Positions 40,426 to 44,610 of a stretch of DNA of 44,610 bases are shown piece by piece; within the stretch, counting starts at the first letter, position 1; every line of letters begins with the position of its first letter. This DNA comes from MED-G105 sp050331095 (lineage in GTDB: Bacteria; Pseudomonadota; Alphaproteobacteria; Caulobacterales; Parvularculaceae), in assembly GCA_050331095.1 (NCBI GenBank), contig JBHJHE010000039.1:1-44610 (forward strand). The letters run 5' to 3'. Under the pieces are notes generated by a model that searched no databases, was not told the DNA's origin, and was given only the letters and a program-made list of their open reading frames with translations. Made by a program: the position numbers and the translations under genes.

Positions 40426-41049
40426 TTAGCTCTGCGCCGGCGTCTCGTCGGCCGCGGCCGTCGCGGCTTCGCTGTCGTCGTCGCCGCCTTCGACCGCGGC
40501 TCCCGTCGCCTCGTCGAAGAACTCCGGCGCGTCGGCGGCGTCTTCGGCTTCGTCCTCTTCGCGGGCGAGCACGTTTTCGCCGCGCGCCTGGCGCTCGGCT
40601 TCGTCGTGCGAGCGGGCGACGTTGATCTCGATCGTCACCGAAACCTCCGGGTGCAAAGCAATGCGAACCGGGAAGACGCCGAGCGATTTCAGCGGCTTGT
40701 CGAGGCGAACCTGCGTCCGCACGATGTGCGCGCCGTCCTCGGCGGCGGCCTCGGCGATGTCCCGCGTCGACACCGAGCCGTAGAGCATGCCCATTTCGGA
40801 GGCCTGGCGGATGACGACGAACGAGCGGCCTTCGAGCTTCTCGGCCGCCGCTTCGGCGTCGTTGCGGCGTTCGAGGTTGCGCGCTTCAAGCTCGGCGCGC
40901 TGGTTCTCGAAAACCTTTTTGTTGGTGTCGTTGGCGCGCAGGGCTTTTTTCTGCGGCAACAGAAAGTTGCGCGCGTAGCCCGGCTTCACCGTGACGACAT
41001 CGCCCATCTGGCCGAGGTTTTCGACCCGCTCGAGAAGAATGATCTGCAT
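40426..41049 (-). CDS. rplI: 50S ribosomal protein L9 with acidic C-terminal tail
   Basis: L9 binds 23S rRNA at the base of the L1 stalk. The N-terminal domain MQIILLERVENLGQMGDVVTVKPGYARNFLLPQKKA is a textbook match. It is followed by the long connecting helix (about 41-75) and the C-terminal domain ending near residue 147 (VTIEINVARS). A further 60 residues, rich in Glu, Asp and Ala (EEDEAEDAADAPEFFDEATG and later EGGDDDSEAAT), extend beyond the usual end of about 150. Gene order rpsF-rpsR-rplI-dnaB is conserved. The tail is typical in kind, if not length, of some alphaproteobacterial L9 proteins. Confidence 0.95.
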   Translation of the reverse strand: MQIILLERVENLGQMGDVVTVKPGYARNFLLPQKKALRANDTNKKVFENQRAELEARNLERRNDAEAAAEKLEGRSFVVIRQASEMGMLYGSVSTRDIAEAAAEDGAHIVRTQVRLDKPLKSLGVFPVRIALHPEVSVTIEINVARSHDEAERQARGENVLAREEDEAEDAADAPEFFDEATGAAVEGGDDDSEAATAAADETPAQS

Positions 41050-41054
41050 GGCGT

Positions 41055-41279
41055 CTATTCTCCGACGTAGGGCAAGAGCGCGAGGAACCGGGCGCGCTTG
41101 ATCGCGCGCGCCAGTTCGCGCTGCTTGATTTGCGACACGGCGGAAATCCGTGAGGGGACGATCTTGCCGCGTTCGGAGACGAAGCGCTGCAGGAGCTTCG
41201 GATCCTTGTAGTCGATCTTCGGCGCTTTATCGCCGGAGAACGGGCACGTTTTGCGGCGGCGCATGAACGGCTTGGCCAT
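41055..41279 (-). CDS. rpsR: 30S ribosomal protein S18
   Basis: This 74-residue protein of the small-subunit platform pairs with S6. The sequence RRRKTCPFSGDKAPKIDYKDPKLLQRFVSERGKIVPSRISAVSQIKQRELARAIKRARFLALLPY matches S18 throughout. It lies between rpsF and rplI with small gaps (28 and 5 bases). The single Cys in the N-terminal CPF element is usual for S18. Confidence 0.97.
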   Translation of the reverse strand: MAKPFMRRRKTCPFSGDKAPKIDYKDPKLLQRFVSERGKIVPSRISAVSQIKQRELARAIKRARFLALLPYVGE

Positions 41280-41307
41280 CTGTTTCTCCTTTAGCCCTCT
41301 AACGCGG

Positions 41308-41664
41308 TCAGCGGCGGTCGCGGCCGCACCGGTCGCCGCGGTCGCGACGGCTGAGGACGGGCGAGGGCGTTTCGTCGTGTTCGTCGACCCTGACGGTGAG
41401 CGCGCGCAGGACGTCGTCGTTGATGCGTTCCTGGCGTTCCAGCTCTTCTACCGCCGCGGGCGGGCCGTCGATGTTCAAGAGCCCGTAGTGGCCTTTGCGG
41501 TTCTTTTTGATCTTGTACTGAAGATTGCGCAGGCCCCAGTATTCGGACTTCGCTATCTTTCCGCCATTGTCCATGACGATCTTCTGAAGCGTCTCGGTCA
41601 AGGCTTCGACCTGCGCCGGAGAGATGTCCTGGCGGGCGATAAATACGTGTTCGTAGAGCGGCAT
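41308..41664 (-). CDS. rpsF: 30S ribosomal protein S6
   Basis: This 118-residue protein binds S18 on the platform of the small subunit. MPLYEHVFIARQDISPAQVEALTETLQKIVMDNGGKIAKSEYWGLRNLQYKIKKNRKGHYGLLNIDGPPAAVEELERQERINDDVLR fits S6 fully. The tail after residue 100 (DEHDETPSPVLSRRDRGDRCGRDRR) is charged and variable, as often in this protein. It is first in the rpsF-rpsR-rplI operon and diverges from fabD. Confidence 0.96.
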   Translation of the reverse strand: MPLYEHVFIARQDISPAQVEALTETLQKIVMDNGGKIAKSEYWGLRNLQYKIKKNRKGHYGLLNIDGPPAAVEELERQERINDDVLRALTVRVDEHDETPSPVLSRRDRGDRCGRDRR

Positions 41665-41828
41665 CGCGCCGTTCCCCTTTCTTCGTCACGACGGAGGCGG
41701 CGCGCGCGTTGCTCGCGGAGCGAGAAAGGGAGCGCGCGCCGGCTTCGGCTCGGAACGCCTCGCCGGACCATCCGGCGGAACCATGGCCGTGCGTGACCAT
41801 GGCGGCGTCGACCGTCGTTGAGCGGCGG

Positions 41829-41857
41829 CTGGTAGCGAAACGCCGCGGGGAAGGCAA
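41829..41857 (-). promoter_or_regulatory. Candidate rpsF operon promoter
   Basis: On the minus strand TTGCCT (complement of 41852-41857) and TACCAG (complement of 41829-41834) are separated by 17 bases. This would give a leader of about 160 bases before rpsF, with room for autoregulatory structure. The -10 match is modest. Confidence 0.35.
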
Positions 41858-41897
41858 GCGCGTCGACGCAGGTTCCGAAGCCGAGGGCTTGAGGCGT

Positions 41898-41927
41898 TTG
41901 CCAAGACTTCCCCTGGCGGGCTATGGC
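41898..41927 (+). promoter_or_regulatory. Candidate fabD promoter
   Basis: TTGCCA (41898-41903) and TATGGC (41922-41927) are separated by 18 bases in the 321-bp region between rpsF and fabD. A strong ribosome site GAGGAGG follows at 41972-41978, 7 bases before the fabD ATG. No fatty-acid regulator site was recognised. The rest of 41665-41985 shows nothing I can assign beyond the rpsF promoter. Confidence 0.35.
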
Positions 41928-41985
41928 GCGGCTCCTCGATTTCACGCCGCGACGCCCGTCGCGCATCGCTTGAGGAGGTCGTCGC

Positions 41986-42951
41986 ATGGCGCGCGCGTTC
42001 GTGTTTCCGGGTCAGGGCAGTCAGTTCGTGGGCATGGGCGAGTCCCTCGCCCAGGCGTTCCCGGTCGCCCGCGAGGCCTTCGAAGAGGTCGACGACGCCC
42101 TCGACCAGCACCTTTCCACGCTGATGTGGGAAGGGCCGATGGAGACCCTCAGCCTCACCGCCAACGCCCAGCCGGCTCTAATGGCGCACTCGGTCGCCAT
42201 GGCGCGCGTCCTGACGGCCGAAGCCGGCGTCGACCTCGCCGACGCGGCCTTCGTCGCCGGCCACTCTCTAGGCGAGTACTCCGCCCTGTGCGCCGCGGGC
42301 GGGCTCGGCCTCGCGGCGACCGCGCGGCTCCTGCGCGTGCGCGGCGAGGCGATGCAGGACGCCGTGCCGGCCGGCGAGGGCGGCATGGCGGCGCTGATCG
42401 GCGTCGATCTCGACGGCGCGGCGGCCGCGATCGACCGGACCCTCGAGAAGCTCGCCGCCGAGGGCTTTGAAGAGAAGGACCGCGTCCTCGAAATCGCCAA
42501 CGACAACGCGCCGGGCCAGGTCGTTGTCTCCGGCAGGAAGGCGGCCGTCGACCGCCTCGTCGCTGACGCCAAAAGCCTTGGCGTCAAAATGGCGAAGGCG
42601 CTGCCGGTCTCGGCGCCGTTCCACTCTTCGCTCATGGTCCCGGCGGCGGAGCGCATGGAGACCGCGCTCGCCGGCGCGAAGATCGTCGCCCCGCGGACGA
42701 GCCTCGTCGCCAACGTCACGGCGGCGCCCGTCTCTGGGCCGGACGATATCAAGAAGCGGCTCGTCGAGCAGGTGACGGGCCGCGTGCGGTGGACCGAAAG
42801 CGTGCGCTACATGACGGGCGAGGGCGTCGATCGGTTCGTCGAGCTGGGCGCGGGGAAGGTGCTCGCGGGCCTCCTGCGCCGCATCGAGCCCGACGCGAAG
42901 GGGACGAGCCTCGGCGAGCCCGGCGACATTGACGGCTTTCTGAAGAGCTGA
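41986..42951 (+). CDS. fabD: Malonyl-CoA:ACP transacylase FabD
   Basis: This 321-residue cytosolic enzyme loads malonyl groups onto acyl carrier protein for fatty-acid synthesis. The nucleophile is Ser94 in AGHSLGEYSAL. FPGQGSQFVGMG at the N-terminus is diagnostic, and the active-site His is in PVSAPFHSSLM (about 203-213). Its neighbours fabG, acpP and fabF complete the usual cluster. The fabD-fabG gap is 32 bases. Length is normal. Confidence 0.97.
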   Translation: MARAFVFPGQGSQFVGMGESLAQAFPVAREAFEEVDDALDQHLSTLMWEGPMETLSLTANAQPALMAHSVAMARVLTAEAGVDLADAAFVAGHSLGEYSALCAAGGLGLAATARLLRVRGEAMQDAVPAGEGGMAALIGVDLDGAAAAIDRTLEKLAAEGFEEKDRVLEIANDNAPGQVVVSGRKAAVDRLVADAKSLGVKMAKALPVSAPFHSSLMVPAAERMETALAGAKIVAPRTSLVANVTAAPVSGPDDIKKRLVEQVTGRVRWTESVRYMTGEGVDRFVELGAGKVLAGLLRRIEPDAKGTSLGEPGDIDGFLKS

Positions 42952-42983
42952 GCCGTATCGACCTCAAAGAAAGGCGACATCCC

Positions 42984-43721
42984 ATGTTCGATCTCACGGA
43001 CAAATGCGCGCTCGTCACGGGCGCCACGGGCGGCATCGGCGGCGCCGTCGCGAAGGCGCTCCGCGCGCGCGGCGCCAAGGTCGCGCTCTCCGGCACGAGG
43101 GCGGAGCGGCTTGAGGCCCTCGCCGGCGAGCTTGGCGAGCGCGTCGCCGTCGCGCCGTGCGATCTGAAGGATCTCGACGCCGTCGACGCCCTGCCGAAGA
43201 CCGCGGCGGAGGCCCTCGGCGGGCTTCACATCGTCGTTTCGAACGCCGGGCTCACGCGCGACGGCCTGATGATGATGATGAAGCCCCCCGCTTGGGAGGA
43301 GGTCATCGACGTCAACCTCACGGCCTACTTCCGCCTCGCCAAGGCGTCGCTTCGAACGCTGACGAAACAGCGTTGGGGGCGGATCGTCGGCGTGACGTCG
43401 ATCGTCGGCGTCACCGGCAATCCCGGCCAGGCGAACTACGCCGCCTCCAAGGCCGGCATGATCGCGATGTCGAAATCCCTCGCCCAGGAAGTGGCGAGCC
43501 GCAACGTGACGGTGAACTGCGTCGCGCCGGGGTTCATCGGCACGGCCATGACCGAAGCCCTCAACGACGAGCAGCGCGGCGCGATTCTCGGACGCATCCC
43601 CGCGGGCGAGATGGGCGCGCCCGACGACGTTGCGAGCGCCGTCGTCTATCTGGCGAGCGAGGAGGCGCGGTACGTCACGGGCCAGACGCTGCACGTGAAC
43701 GGCGGCATGGCGATGGTTTGA
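42984..43721 (+). CDS. fabG: 3-oxoacyl-ACP reductase FabG
   Basis: This 245-residue short-chain dehydrogenase reduces 3-oxoacyl-ACP with NADPH in the first reductive step of fatty-acid elongation. The cofactor motif VTGATGGIG (11-19), NAG (87-89) and the catalytic set Ser139, Tyr152 and Lys156 (NYAASKAG) are all present. The C-terminal TGQTLHVNGGMAMV is typical of FabG. The context between fabD and acpP supports FabG over other members of this large family. Confidence 0.96.
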   Translation: MFDLTDKCALVTGATGGIGGAVAKALRARGAKVALSGTRAERLEALAGELGERVAVAPCDLKDLDAVDALPKTAAEALGGLHIVVSNAGLTRDGLMMMMKPPAWEEVIDVNLTAYFRLAKASLRTLTKQRWGRIVGVTSIVGVTGNPGQANYAASKAGMIAMSKSLAQEVASRNVTVNCVAPGFIGTAMTEALNDEQRGAILGRIPAGEMGAPDDVASAVVYLASEEARYVTGQTLHVNGGMAMV

Positions 43722-43942
43722 GGCGGCCCCGGCGTGAATTCGGCGCGCGATTGCAACACTTTGAAATTTGCCGTAATCGCCGATATCCGACGAACGGCCT
43801 CGGCCGACGCGGGACGGGTTCGGCGGCGGCGCATCGACCAAGACGCGCGGGGGCGCGGCGCCCGCCCCTCAACGACGGTCGGAACAGAAGGCTGAAGGCA
43901 TCCGGCGTCGCCGGAGCCCCGACAATCAAGGAGACGCTAGGA
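43722..43942 (+). promoter_or_regulatory. acpP upstream region with promoter candidates
   Basis: These 221 non-coding bases separate fabG and acpP. TTGAAA (43761-43766) and TATCCG (43784-43789) have 17-base spacing. An overlapping alternative is TTGCAA (43751-43756) with TAATCG (43774-43779), also 17. A separate promoter fits the much higher need for acyl carrier protein than for the enzymes. AAGGAGA at 43928-43934 is the ribosome site. Confidence 0.5.
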
Positions 43943-44179
43943 ATGTCCGATCTCGCGGAACGGGTGAGTAAAATCGTCGTCGAGCACCTCGACGTCGACC
44001 CCGCCAAAGTTGAACCGAAGGCGAGCTTTATCGACGATCTTGGCGCCGACAGCCTCGATATCGTCGAACTCGTGATGGCGTTCGAAGAGGAATTCGACGT
44101 CGAGATTCCGGACGACGCCGCGGAGACGATCCAGACCGTTGGCGACGCGATCAAATTCATCCAGGACCAGAAGAAGTAG
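43943..44179 (+). CDS. acpP: Acyl carrier protein
   Basis: This 78-residue acidic protein carries growing acyl chains on a phosphopantetheine arm. Ser37 in the LGADSLDIVELVMAFEEEF motif receives the arm. The sequence matches AcpP over its whole length. The ATG is placed 8 bases after AAGGAGA. It lies between fabG and fabF, as in most proteobacteria. Confidence 0.97.
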   Translation: MSDLAERVSKIVVEHLDVDPAKVEPKASFIDDLGADSLDIVELVMAFEEEFDVEIPDDAAETIQTVGDAIKFIQDQKK

Positions 44180-44226
44180 CGAACGGGCCGAACGGGCTAT
44201 GCGGCCATTTGGCGGGAGCTGACCCG

Positions 44227-44610
44227 ATGCGTCGGGCCGTCATCACCGGATTGGGGCTCGTCAGCCCGCTCGCCAGCGGCGCGGAAGCGTCGTGGCGTCG
44301 TCTCGTCGCCGGCGAATCGGCGGCGGGACCGATCGACGCGTTCGACGCGACTGGCTACGCCTGCCGCGTCGCGGCACCCGTGCCGCGCCGCAGCGGGCGC
44401 GGCGGCGGCAAGGCGATGATCGACGCCGGCTTCGAGGAAGAGACCTTCGACGCCGACGCGTGGGTCTCGCCCAAGGACCAGCGCCGGATGGACGACTTCA
44501 TCCAGTTCGGCATCGCCGCCGGCGCGTTGGCCCTTCAGGACGCCGGGCGCGAATTCAAAACCGCCGAAGAAAAAGAGCGCGCCGGCGTCATGGTCGGCGC
44601 CGGGATCGGC
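44227..44610 (+). CDS. fabF: 3-oxoacyl-ACP synthase II FabF (partial, 5' part)
   Basis: This open frame starts with ATG 44227 behind GGGAG (44213-44217) and runs off the right edge, giving 128 residues. The start MRRAVITGLGLVSPLASGAE and the later DDFIQFGIAAGALALQDAG and GVMVGAGIG match ketoacyl synthase II, which condenses malonyl-ACP with the growing chain. The catalytic Cys and His residues lie beyond the window. The position after acpP supports FabF. Confidence 0.93.
   Translation, partial: MRRAVITGLGLVSPLASGAEASWRRLVAGESAAGPIDAFDATGYACRVAAPVPRRSGRGGGKAMIDAGFEEETFDADAWVSPKDQRRMDDFIQFGIAAGALALQDAGREFKTAEEKERAGVMVGAGIG

Noticed and set aside
41771..41797. Repeated CCATGG motif between rpsF and fabD as a regulatory site
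   Set aside because: Two short copies in GC-rich sequence with no clear symmetry to the promoters; too weak to report as a feature.

Overview
The window is ordinary, very GC-rich bacterial chromosome, densely coded on both strands. It most likely comes from a marine-type alphaproteobacterium near the Parvularculaceae, Hyphomonadaceae or Caulobacterales. That placement is inferred from gene content and style: an LptF/LptG pair, GTG/ATGA overlapping starts, TonB-dependent sugar uptake and the rpsF-rpsR-rplI-dnaB-alr order. No 16S or other decisive marker is present. I see no insertion sequence, prophage, CRISPR array, tRNA or rRNA.

Layout. 1-2428 (minus): lipopolysaccharide export genes lptF and lptG, and what looks like the N-terminus of lptD. 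2638-5045 (plus): pepA, a DUF1499 gene and holC. 5154-6044: phenylalanine hydroxylase phhA. 6019-8890: a phage-shock locus, with pspF on the minus strand and pspA-pspB-pspC plus a small unnamed membrane protein on the plus strand, behind a clear sigma-54 promoter. 9067-11655: a Ppx/GppA phosphatase, rlmE and a tyrosine-phosphatase-like gene, coupled end to end. 11701-20168: the two GMP synthesis genes guaB and guaA, with a glycosyltransferase, a membrane protein, rsmB, two unknown genes and an acetyltransferase between and after them. 20292-23617: an exported RidA-family protein coupled to a membrane acyltransferase, then an AraC regulator and a CPBP-family membrane protein.

23690-32765 is a sugar-utilisation locus. 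A TonB receptor and a lipoprotein trehalase run to the left; a sodium/solute symporter, a GH13 alpha-glucosidase and a LacI-type regulator run to the right. The 309-bp region between the two arms carries two perfect palindromes of the LacI/GalR operator type, each overlapping the -35 box of one of two divergent promoters. The simplest reading is that the LacI protein controls both arms, giving outer-membrane uptake, periplasmic trehalose cleavage, symport and cytoplasmic glucoside hydrolysis.

32820-44610 holds gamma-glutamyltransferase, a beta-propeller lipoprotein, an MlaF/MlaE lipid-transport ABC pair, alr, dnaB and the rpsF-rpsR-rplI ribosomal operon (minus strand). Diverging from it are fabD, fabG, acpP and the start of fabF (plus strand).

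Most of the window is housekeeping. I did not find a convincing wholly new system. The points most worth a second look are the mirrored operators of the sugar locus, the extra Cys-rich protein and natural His6 tract in the psp operon, and the exported RidA-like protein translationally coupled to an acyltransferase.
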